The position numbers and the translations under genes are program-made. This document shows, piece by piece, positions 28,246 to 35,715 of a DNA stretch of 64,000 bases. A model generated the notes under the pieces. It saw nothing but the letters and a program-made list of their open reading frames with translations. It ran no database searches and was not told the origin of the DNA. Source of the stretch: Parabacteroides sp900760525 (GTDB lineage Bacteria > Bacteroidota > Bacteroidia > Bacteroidales > Tannerellaceae); the NCBI RefSeq assembly GCF_049860805.1, contig NZ_CP187555.1:248001-312000 (forward strand), written 5' to 3'. Numbering within the stretch: the first letter of the stretch is position 1; each line of letters starts with the position of its first letter.

Positions 28246-28322
28246 TGTTTCTATTGTTTAATTACCCGGCTGATAATCGGAATTACCCTTCGGCTATTTT
28301 GTTTTTCCTTCCCATCTAATCG

Positions 28323-28410
28323 CTTGCCGACAATCGTCGGCAGGCCTGTTGACAACTGTCGGCAGACTTGTCGACAATTATCGGCAGGCCTGCTGACAAT
28401 TGTCGACAGG
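28323..28410. repeat. Four tandem 22-bp palindromic repeats in the HU-like gene leader
   Basis: Units start at 28323, 28345, 28367 and 28389. Each has a CGACAATNRTCGGCAGG-like core: GCCGACAATCGTCGGC in unit one, GTCGACAATTATCGGC in unit three. Each unit is an imperfect palindrome, and units one/three and two/four are most alike in their first bases. The array lies just downstream of a TATATTTG -7 box on the minus strand, so it would be transcribed as part of the leader. Confidence 0.85.
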
Positions 28411-28425
28411 CAGATCGTTGAGCTA

Positions 28426-28433
28426 CAAATATA
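28426..28433 (-). promoter_or_regulatory. -7 box of the HU-like operon
   Basis: On the minus strand 28426-28433 reads TATATTTG, an exact TAnnTTTG match. No clear -33 TTTG lies 19-21 bases upstream. The remaining DNA to 28884 is AT-rich, with one interrupted inverted repeat (GGTATCGA with TCGATAATACC, about 28485-28534). It must contain the fimbrial promoter; TATATTTC at 28850-28857 is a candidate -7 box. Confidence 0.45.
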
Positions 28434-28884
28434 CGACAGATTGGAGGAAATTATTCATTAGATGCAGTTTATTTAAGAAAATGCAGGTATCGAAGTGCTT
28501 GGTTTTACCTGTCATCGATAATACCTTAATGCAATTATAGTGAAAAAACGCCTGTTCTTTGTGTTAAATATTTATAATCGATTCTTCGTTTTGATGCTAC
28601 TTGATGTCCTTTCCTGAAGAAAACATATGAAATTAACTAAATTGAGAAAAAGAACCATCTTTTCTTACTTTGCCTGCTCTATAAATGGGGTTTTGTTATG
28701 AGGTATTAATCAGTGTTTTATCTTTTTTTTGAGATGCTTATTTTTACTTGGGGAAAGCTTTTTTGGCTGATTTGGATATAGAAAATATTTAAATTGAAAA
28801 AATAAGATAAAAGTAACAACATTGTACGGTAGAAAGTGTTTTTACTGTATATATTTCTATTATTAATTATTAAAAAATGAAATT

Positions 28885-30135
28885 ATGCTTAGAAAGGTGT
28901 TTTTTATGACTGTATCAGTCCTTCTTCTTTCCTCCTGTAACAAAGAAGAATTTGTGGAAAATGGGCTTTCTACTGAAAGTAAAAATGTTGTGCTAAGTGT
29001 GAAGCAGGAGGCATTTACAAAGGGTATTACCGATCAGAAAGGAACTACTGAATATGCTCTTTTAGAATCTGGAAAACTTTATTTTTTGGATGATGCTTAT
29101 ACCAGTATTTTTCAGCGGAGATTGACGGCAGCTGAAGTACAAACATTGGCGAATACGAAAACTACGGCTACAAGTGGTAATACGGTGACTATAACCGGTG
29201 TTCCGGCAACTGCCAAATATATGTATTTTATGGCTAATATCAAGACGGACGCTGGCCAGACACTGCCCGTTGTCGAAGGTTCCACAAGTACCGATGCCCG
29301 GTTGCGTATGGATAAGCTACAAGGTGATGCCGTAAATGTGCCGATGTCAGGGCTGAGTCCGGCTTTTACTCTGTCAAGTGGTAATACCTACAATGCATCG
29401 GTCGAATTGACCCCAATTGTGGCACGCCTTGAATTAGCGAGGGTCACTTGTCAGGATAAAACGGTTGGAAGCCCTATCAATACTGATATTACGGGATATA
29501 AACTGGCCGGTGTCTACGTGAATAATGTAAATGAATCTGTTCGTCTCGATGCTACACCTTACTTGAATGCGCCGGTAAACATTACGAGCCAGTCAGGATG
29601 GTCCGGTTCGTCTTGGACTAGTTATTTCGATAACAATGTGAATTTCCCTTACTATTCAGGCGGTTCGTTTACGCCTCCTGCCAGCTGGGTTGCTAGTACC
29701 TACGTGGATTATTGTACTCCGACAAGCTCAGGCCTCGTTTTCTATCCGGATGTGACGAATGGTTCCACAACGACTGTCCCAACTTCCGGCCTTAACAAAT
29801 CATGGGCCTACCAGGTTTGCCCCAGTTCCGCTCTCCCATCAGGGCAGACTACTCCGGTGGCTGATATTCCGCATCTTATTTTGAAGTTGACGGATGTCAC
29901 TTATCAGAATAATCCGGAAGGTGCCACGACGTTGTATGTTTTGGTTAGCAAATATAAGGATAAAGTAACCGGTAATAACATCTTAGAGTTTAAACGTGGT
30001 TATGTATATCGTATTGAAAATCTGATTTTTACTCAGAATCAAGCTGCTAATAAACCGTATGACAGCAATCTCTCGGTTGTATGTACCGTCACCGTTAAGC
30101 CTTGGGTGATAACGTCTATTGATCCGGTTTGGTAG
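28885..30135 (+). CDS. Type V fimbria major subunit (fimbrillin, Mfa1/FimA-like lipoprotein)
   Basis: The 416-residue lipoprotein has lipobox VLLLSSC with Cys18. The polypeptide is Ser/Thr/Gly-rich and beta-strand-rich, with an N-terminal domain up to about 170 and a C-terminal domain ending NLSVVCTVTVKPWVITSIDP. That ending is the characteristic donor-strand tail of Bacteroidales type V pilins. Such subunits are exported as lipoproteins, cut by an Arg-specific protease in the well-studied species, and polymerised at the surface. The gene opens a three-gene operon whose next members are the anchor and a large adhesin-like protein. A stem-loop (30147-30186) directly after it may raise pilin yield over downstream genes. 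Confidence 0.82.
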   Translation: MLRKVFFMTVSVLLLSSCNKEEFVENGLSTESKNVVLSVKQEAFTKGITDQKGTTEYALLESGKLYFLDDAYTSIFQRRLTAAEVQTLANTKTTATSGNTVTITGVPATAKYMYFMANIKTDAGQTLPVVEGSTSTDARLRMDKLQGDAVNVPMSGLSPAFTLSSGNTYNASVELTPIVARLELARVTCQDKTVGSPINTDITGYKLAGVYVNNVNESVRLDATPYLNAPVNITSQSGWSGSSWTSYFDNNVNFPYYSGGSFTPPASWVASTYVDYCTPTSSGLVFYPDVTNGSTTTVPTSGLNKSWAYQVCPSSALPSGQTTPVADIPHLILKLTDVTYQNNPEGATTLYVLVSKYKDKVTGNNILEFKRGYVYRIENLIFTQNQAANKPYDSNLSVVCTVTVKPWVITSIDPVW

Positions 30136-30146
30136 TTTGAGGCGCG

Positions 30147-30186
30147 AGGGTCGTTTTAATGTTTATGTTGTTAAAATGGCCCTTTT
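30147..30186 (+). terminator. Attenuator-like stem-loop between pilin and anchor genes
   Basis: AGGGTCGTTTTAA (30147-30159) pairs with TTAAAATGGCCCT (30171-30183) over 13 positions, two of them wobble, with an 11-base loop. TTT follows. It lies 12 bases after the pilin stop and 15 before the anchor ATG. Confidence 0.55.
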
Positions 30187-30201
30187 GAAAAAAATGAATT
30201 T

Positions 30202-31185
30202 ATGAAAAGTATATCTGTAAATATAATATTTGTTTTGACATTGCTTTGTGTGCAAAGCTGCATCAAAGAGGATATCGTTCCATGTAAAGATAATACTTTG
30301 CTGTTGAAGTTCGGATATACGCTTAATAATCGTTATACTAATTTGTTCGGTTCGGATGTGTCTGAAATCGCTGTGTATATCTTTGATGACAAGGGAAGGT
30401 ATTTGGAGATGTCTTCCGAGGCCGGAGAGATTTTGACAAATGATTACATCATGTCCGTCCCTTTGCCTGAAGGAAGTTATCAAGTTGTGGCATACGGCTA
30501 TGGCAGTGGATTGAATACCTTTTCGATAGGGACGCTCGATCGTTTGACAAACAAGTTTGATAGCAAGTTAGAAACAGGTATGACAGATATACAGGATCTG
30601 CGTATTATGCTTGAAAATAGAGAAACCCAGGAGGGATATTTGGAACCAGTGGCAGTTCCTCGTGATCTTTTTTTCGGTTATGCTGCCCATGCGGTTTCGA
30701 GCTCTGATGCCAACAGCTTGACTTATATCGATTTGATAAAAAACACAAAAAACGTAATGGTGAAAATAACCGGATTGAATGCTTTGGCGAATACTTCGGC
30801 TATTCCAGATATATATATAACATCAGTCAATGGCAGGTATAAATTTGATAATACCATAGATATGGCACATCGTATGTTTAAATACGTCCCAACTCATATT
30901 TCAACCGGAGACAATCAACTTGAAGCAAATTTCAAAATGATGCGGCTTGTATTGGATCATACTTCTATATTAACCATAGAGGAACCCGCGATATCCAGGG
31001 TTATATATAATCAGGATATGATAGAGAATATAAGACTTAATCCGAAGTATTCTTCACAAGAAAATATAGATAGAGAAGATACATTTGTCTTTGAAATAAA
31101 TATCACTAAAAATGATCATGATATTGTGATATCATTATTAGTTAATGGGTGGAAAATTAAAGATGTTATTCCTGTAATAAATTAG
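30202..31185 (+). CDS. FimB/Mfa2-family fimbrial anchor lipoprotein
   Basis: The 327-residue lipoprotein has lipobox CVQSC (Cys20) followed by IKEDIVPC, typical of FimB/Mfa2 proteins. It continues LLLKFGYTLNNRYTNLFGSD and SEIAVYIFDDKGRYLEMSSE, and EGSYQVVAYG. These are the beta-sandwich core motifs of the family, which caps the pilin polymer at the outer membrane and controls its length. The lack of a C-terminal donor strand fits an anchor. Codon use is more AT-rich than in the housekeeping operons, as is common for surface appendage genes. It is followed 8 bases later by the third gene. Confidence 0.85.
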   Translation: MKSISVNIIFVLTLLCVQSCIKEDIVPCKDNTLLLKFGYTLNNRYTNLFGSDVSEIAVYIFDDKGRYLEMSSEAGEILTNDYIMSVPLPEGSYQVVAYGYGSGLNTFSIGTLDRLTNKFDSKLETGMTDIQDLRIMLENRETQEGYLEPVAVPRDLFFGYAAHAVSSSDANSLTYIDLIKNTKNVMVKITGLNALANTSAIPDIYITSVNGRYKFDNTIDMAHRMFKYVPTHISTGDNQLEANFKMMRLVLDHTSILTIEEPAISRVIYNQDMIENIRLNPKYSSQENIDREDTFVFEINITKNDHDIVISLLVNGWKIKDVIPVIN

Positions 31186-31193
31186 ATATTGAT

Positions 31194-33695
31194 ATGAAAC
31201 GGATTCTGAATATATTATTTATAATTATGCTTTCTGCTTGTACGTTGGAGGAGGAAGAACGTGTGTTGAACGAGTCTGCTTCTGTCAATTATACTTTTAC
31301 TCTTGCGACGGAAGGACATAGGGTTTCGACCCGGTCTTTAGTATCTGCTGTAAATGAAAATAATGTGAATGATTTGAATGCTTTTATCTTTGACGCTTTG
31401 ACTGGCAAAATTGTTACGTTTAAATATTTTTCTTCGGCGGAGATGTCGAATATATCCCTTCCGATGTTGATTAGCGGGACATCTGGGAGCCGTATATTTG
31501 CTTTTATAGCCAATGCCGGATCGGCTATTGGCAGTACAGTCGCAAATTTAACGGATCTTAATGGATTAAAAAAAATCATTATGTCGGGTACAGGTTTTTT
31601 ATCAGGCAATTATGTCCCCATGTCTGCCATTACGGATGTGAAAATAATCAATATGCCTGCCGGATCACTTTCGGGAATATACAATCTTGGCGAAATAACA
31701 TTGGAGCGTCTGACGGCTAAAGTGACTGTAGTTGTTGATAAATCCGCTCTCGAATCCAGCACGATTGTTACTGTCCGTTCCATACAGCTTAAAAATGTGC
31801 CGAAAGTTTTTAGCTATATAGCTCCCAACTCGCCAACGACAGCGACGACGACATTTGTCGATGGTGATAATATAACGGTAAACGACGGAAACCTGGAACC
31901 GAAGGATCCTACGGGGAATAATCTTCCGCATAATTATGCGACCCCTCTTTATATGGTTGAAAATATGCAAGGGACACGGGCTTTGCCGACTAATGTTCCT
32001 GGAGAAGAATGTACTTCTTCGAAAACGCAGATTCCGCTAAAGCCGGGGCAGTGTTCCTATATAGAGGTCACGTGCGAATACCGTTCTACTCTGCCGGCCG
32101 GAGAACAGGACGGGCTGGTGACCTACAGGGTTTACCTGGGACTCGACCTTAAAGATAATCATTGGAATAATTTTGATGTGAAACGGAATGTCTGGTATCA
32201 GGCTACGCTGAAACTTACCGGGCGTGGAGGAGCCAATGAGGTGTCATGGCGCATCGTGACAGATCTGGTTCTTCATAAAGGCGAAGATTATCCGTGGGGG
32301 CAAGGAGGTTTCGCTTATACCATAGACCCGTCGGACTCGCGTTTTTGGAGTGTGGAAAGCCCTTATCAGAATACGGCTGTTCCGTTTGCATCAAGTAATG
32401 CCAATATACACCCTGAAAATGAATATTCCGAAGGGCGTGGTGTGACTTATCTTAATGGTAATTCTTCTAATTTAAAAGCCATTTACCAATGTTGGAGATT
32501 GAATGGAGATAAGGGGATTTCACTTACTGATGTCACGAAAACTATTTATTTTTTGCCTTCGCAAAATCATATCCAGATGATAAATATCTATTTTAATGCT
32601 CGTACGTATCCTGTCGGGTTATATTGGAGCTCAACCCAGTTGATTGATGGAACGAGCAATGCTAACCAGTATGCCAGAGCCATTTCTTACGCTAACTTCG
32701 GGGAGGCGCAGACGTATGCGAGTACCTCGACTATGGGATATTCGCGCTGTCTGATGGAACCCGACCGGACTTACCGGTTCGAGATAGCCGCATTGTCGAC
32801 GCCCGGCAATCCGGTTTATTATCCGCTCCAGGCAGCTCCTAATATCAAAACGTATCCTTATTACCAAAGTGGTGTGTATCCTGTTATCGTGAATCAGGAG
32901 ATGTGGAACTATGGAGGTTCGATCGGGCTTCAACCACGCGGAATCGTTTCTATCTCTTTGCGTACGGGTGCACCTTATGAAGCGTTAACAGCGAACTATC
33001 ATACCGTGCGTAAGCCTTATATGATGATTAGGGTGGCAAAGAGTGATTGCGATAAGAATGGTAATCCGGTTGTTAACAGTGCCGTCACACGTTCTACGAT
33101 GAATTGGTATGAGGCTGTCGGATATAATGTACCCGGCAGTACCGAGCCGGATCCGGCGACTCCGACGATAAATCCGGTTCGTACAGGGTGTAATGCTTAT
33201 TACGAACGTAGCGATAAAAAGGATTTGGGTACATGGCGTGTCCCCACATCCTTGGAATTGATGCAGCTTTGGGTAATGGGGGCAGGGGTAAAAGGTACGA
33301 CTTCGGTCGATCCGAATTATACATACGCAATAAGTGGGAGTGGGACAAATGTATCTATATCGACAGTACGTTTACTTCGTTTGTCTCTGATGTATCCGAC
33401 GGTCAATCCTCTTTGGGGGGATGTCAGTACGGTGACAAGTAATATCTCAAATATAAATTACGTGTGGCCGGGTGGCTCGGCAACGACTCCTTATGCATTA
33501 AACAAATTATATTGGTCGTCCACTACTTCTCCGAATACAACGCCGGCCAACGCGTATGTGATGATGCTTGATTTCTATTCGGGAGATTCATATACCGGAA
33601 TAGGTTCCCGTACGGCAGGATTTCCCAGGAAAAAAGGACAGGGGCTGTTGCGTTGTGTGAAAGATGTGACCGAGGCGACGCGATACCAACAGTAG
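31194..33695 (+). CDS. Large fimbria-associated lipoprotein, candidate tip adhesin
   Basis: The 833-residue lipoprotein has lipobox MLSAC (Cys16). The first 220 residues resemble a fimbrillin-type N-terminal domain (NVNDLNAFIFDALTGKIV), followed by a DUF4906-like part. Two later segments carry the YWSST signature of FISUMP/formylglycine-like or C-type-lectin-like domains: GLYWSSTQ near residue 475 and LYWSSTTSP near 772. The end QGLLRCVKD is also typical of those domains. The likely role is ligand binding at the fimbria tip. It starts 8 bases after the anchor gene and ends the operon. The C-terminal block around 700-760 (TWRVPTSLELMQLW) supports the same fold. Function inferred from context. 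Confidence 0.7.
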   Translation: MKRILNILFIIMLSACTLEEEERVLNESASVNYTFTLATEGHRVSTRSLVSAVNENNVNDLNAFIFDALTGKIVTFKYFSSAEMSNISLPMLISGTSGSRIFAFIANAGSAIGSTVANLTDLNGLKKIIMSGTGFLSGNYVPMSAITDVKIINMPAGSLSGIYNLGEITLERLTAKVTVVVDKSALESSTIVTVRSIQLKNVPKVFSYIAPNSPTTATTTFVDGDNITVNDGNLEPKDPTGNNLPHNYATPLYMVENMQGTRALPTNVPGEECTSSKTQIPLKPGQCSYIEVTCEYRSTLPAGEQDGLVTYRVYLGLDLKDNHWNNFDVKRNVWYQATLKLTGRGGANEVSWRIVTDLVLHKGEDYPWGQGGFAYTIDPSDSRFWSVESPYQNTAVPFASSNANIHPENEYSEGRGVTYLNGNSSNLKAIYQCWRLNGDKGISLTDVTKTIYFLPSQNHIQMINIYFNARTYPVGLYWSSTQLIDGTSNANQYARAISYANFGEAQTYASTSTMGYSRCLMEPDRTYRFEIAALSTPGNPVYYPLQAAPNIKTYPYYQSGVYPVIVNQEMWNYGGSIGLQPRGIVSISLRTGAPYEALTANYHTVRKPYMMIRVAKSDCDKNGNPVVNSAVTRSTMNWYEAVGYNVPGSTEPDPATPTINPVRTGCNAYYERSDKKDLGTWRVPTSLELMQLWVMGAGVKGTTSVDPNYTYAISGSGTNVSISTVRLLRLSLMYPTVNPLWGDVSTVTSNISNINYVWPGGSATTPYALNKLYWSSTTSPNTTPANAYVMMLDFYSGDSYTGIGSRTAGFPRKKGQGLLRCVKDVTEATRYQQ

Positions 33696-33849
33696 GTAGT
33701 AGTGATAGAATGTTTGTTCTGATGTGAACTGGAGATATTTAGAGATCTTCTCCCTGAGTTGTCCTACCATTCGTTATAAAAACAGACTTATAGTAAAAAT
33801 GCTACTTTAACTTGTAATATCTTTTTCATCTGAAAATAATATGGTTTTC

Positions 33850-33880
33850 TTTTTTTAATTGATAAATAAGGTTAATTTTG
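33850..33880 (+). promoter_or_regulatory. Promoter of the sigma/anti-sigma pair
   Basis: TTTT (33850-33853), a 19-base gap and TAATTTTG (33873-33880) fit the Bacteroidetes consensus. Transcription would begin near 33887, which rules out the longer open frame from 33859 and supports the ATG at 33913. Confidence 0.55.
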
Positions 33881-33912
33881 TCCCCCGCAGAAAAGATCTT
33901 GTATTTATAGAT

Positions 33913-34467
33913 ATGCATGATATATCGGAAGAAAATCTGTGGCAGTTATGTTTGGAAGGAAATAGAGAGGCGTTTAAGGAAGTATATTGCCGTTTTTATT
34001 CCCATCTTTATCATTATGGCTTGAAATTGGTTTCCGACAAAGAATTAGTAAAAGATTGCATCCAGGACATATTTATAAAGATCATTCAGAACCATTCCGC
34101 ACTTTCGCCGACTTTAAACTTAAAAGGGTATTTGATTAAAACGTTACGTAATAAGATTATCGATACGATCGAAAAGGAAAGGAGTTCGGATGACCTTGAT
34201 GACTATAAGGATATGTTTACCGTGGAAAATACTTTTGAAAATGAAGAGGATAAGGACTCTTATGCCGGCCTTATGCATGCCTTTTCCGAATTATCTTCGC
34301 ACCAGCAGGAAATTATCTATCTTTATTATGTAAATGAGCTGAAACATGAAGATATTGCGGAGATATTAGGCATAAATTATCAGTCCAGTAAAAACCTATT
34401 GTTCCGGAGTCTGTCCAAATTAAAGAAAATATATTTAGAAAAAAAACATTTTTCCCGGAAAAAGTGA
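33913..34467 (+). CDS. ECF-type RNA polymerase sigma-70 factor
   Basis: The 184-residue protein contains only sigma regions 2 and 4. Region 2 (about 12-80) includes KDCIQDIFIKIIQNHSAL and TLNLKGYLIKTLRNKIIDTI. Region 4 (about 122-175) includes SSHQQEIIYLYYVNELKHED and IAEILGINYQSSKNLLFRSL, the DNA-reading helix-turn-helix. It resembles the sigma factors paired with FecR-like anti-sigma genes in Bacteroidales glycan loci. The stop overlaps the next gene (GTGA), so the two are coupled. The predicted targets are the SusC/SusD genes immediately downstream. Confidence 0.92.
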   Translation: MHDISEENLWQLCLEGNREAFKEVYCRFYSHLYHYGLKLVSDKELVKDCIQDIFIKIIQNHSALSPTLNLKGYLIKTLRNKIIDTIEKERSSDDLDDYKDMFTVENTFENEEDKDSYAGLMHAFSELSSHQQEIIYLYYVNELKHEDIAEILGINYQSSKNLLFRSLSKLKKIYLEKKHFSRKK

Positions 34468-35597
34468 GTACCGAATCTGTTTCTGTCCGTAATAAGGGTA
34501 AAAAGCCATTCGTGAATAGAGAACAGAACATAAAGGATAGAAACTCTTTTTTCCAGGCAGGACGGGATTTGCTGGAAAAAGTGCATGAAACGGAATCAGT
34601 AGACCGTGACGATGTGCTTTTGTCTTGGAAAGAAGTCGAATCCCGGCTCGAGAGTGAACATTCGCATAAATTGCGGATTCGGTATGTGTTTTCGGCAGTA
34701 GCGGCTTCTGTCGCTATTTTATTGGCTGTTGGGATCGGATTCTGGAAATATGGAAATGATAAGCCGGGCGTTTCCCTGAGTTTGTTGGAACAGGAGATTC
34801 CTGATTTGCCGGATAATGAAGTGGTGTTGTTTGCCCAAAACGATAAGATGCAACTGAAAGATGAAGCTTCGGTCAAATACCGGGAAGACGGGCAGCCGGA
34901 ACTGGATGAACAGGTCGTAAAGAAGATATCAGGACGGGAAAAAGAAGACGCTAGGAAGGCAATCAACCAGATTGTGGTGCCCAAAGGACGAAAAGCCGAT
35001 ATTATCTTTTCAGATGGGACGAAAATGTATGTCAATGCCGGTTCCCGTGTGATCTATCCTGCCGTATTCGAGAAAGGCAAACGTGAGATAATTGTCGAAG
35101 GGGAAGTTTATTTGGATGTAAAGAAAGATCCTGCGCGACCGTTCATTGTCAAAACGAAAGATTTTGAGGTGAAAGTGCTGGGTACTCAATTCAATATATG
35201 TGCTTATAAGGAAGATTTAGTTTCGTCGGTTGTTTTGGTGGAAGGCAAAGTCGAGGTGGAAACCACAAATAAAGAAAAGGCGGTATTAAGTCCTAATCAG
35301 TTGATTTCGATAGATGATGAAGGAACGGAAGTCAAAGAAGTGGATGTTTTTGAATATATCTGCTGGAAGAATAATATGATGCTATTGAATAATCGCACGG
35401 CTGGAGATGTTTTCGAACGACTGTCCCGGCATTATGGACGCCAGATAATGTATGACGGTGAAGTGAAAAATATCCCGGTTTCGGGAAAATTGGATTTAAG
35501 GGAAAAACCGGAAGAAGTTGTTAACATTTTGTGCCAATCTTTATATCTGACTTATGACGTGGATGAAAACAAAAACATAATCATATCTAAAAAATAA
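34464..35597 (+). CDS. FecR-family anti-sigma factor
   Basis: The 377-residue single-span protein starts at GTG 34464, overlapping the sigma gene. The N-terminal cytoplasmic part (1-70) binds sigma in related systems. One transmembrane helix follows (about 72-92, SAVAASVAILLAVGIGFWKY). The periplasmic FecR domain (about 170-270) includes QIVVPKGRKADIIFSDGTKM and GEVYLDVKKDPARPF. A C-terminal DUF4974/STN-like domain (about 300-377) includes AGDVFERLSRHYG. The periplasmic part should receive the signal from the STN domain of the SusC protein encoded next. The first internal ATG would remove the membrane helix, so the GTG start is preferred. Confidence 0.92.
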   Translation: MSTESVSVRNKGKKPFVNREQNIKDRNSFFQAGRDLLEKVHETESVDRDDVLLSWKEVESRLESEHSHKLRIRYVFSAVAASVAILLAVGIGFWKYGNDKPGVSLSLLEQEIPDLPDNEVVLFAQNDKMQLKDEASVKYREDGQPELDEQVVKKISGREKEDARKAINQIVVPKGRKADIIFSDGTKMYVNAGSRVIYPAVFEKGKREIIVEGEVYLDVKKDPARPFIVKTKDFEVKVLGTQFNICAYKEDLVSSVVLVEGKVEVETTNKEKAVLSPNQLISIDDEGTEVKEVDVFEYICWKNNMMLLNNRTAGDVFERLSRHYGRQIMYDGEVKNIPVSGKLDLREKPEEVVNILCQSLYLTYDVDENKNIIISKK

Positions 35598-35610
35598 AAG
35601 CCTATGTAAA

Positions 35611-35668
35611 CTCTTTTTTAATTAAAAAAGAGTCGAACGATGGATCAGATCGTTCGACTCAAAAGTCT
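35611..35668 (+). terminator. Two overlapping hairpins between anti-sigma and susC genes
   Basis: CTCTTTTTTAATTAAAAAAG (35611-35630, extended to 35632) is palindromic. GAGTCGAACGAT (35630-35641) pairs with ATCGTTCGACTC (35649-35660). They share GAG at 35630-35632, so the two structures exclude each other. The second is followed by AAAAGTCTTG. This may be a plain terminator or a switch. Confidence 0.6.
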
Positions 35669-35715
35669 TGTTTAATCTAAAAATTTATGTATCAAAGAAA
35701 AAACGTTACAAATGT

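Noticed and set aside
28323..28410. CRISPR array
   Set aside because: Units are directly abutting 22-mers with no spacers, and no cas genes are near.
31194..33695. Diversity-generating retroelement target because of the lectin-like C-terminus
   Set aside because: No reverse transcriptase, template repeat or A-specific variation signal is present in the window.
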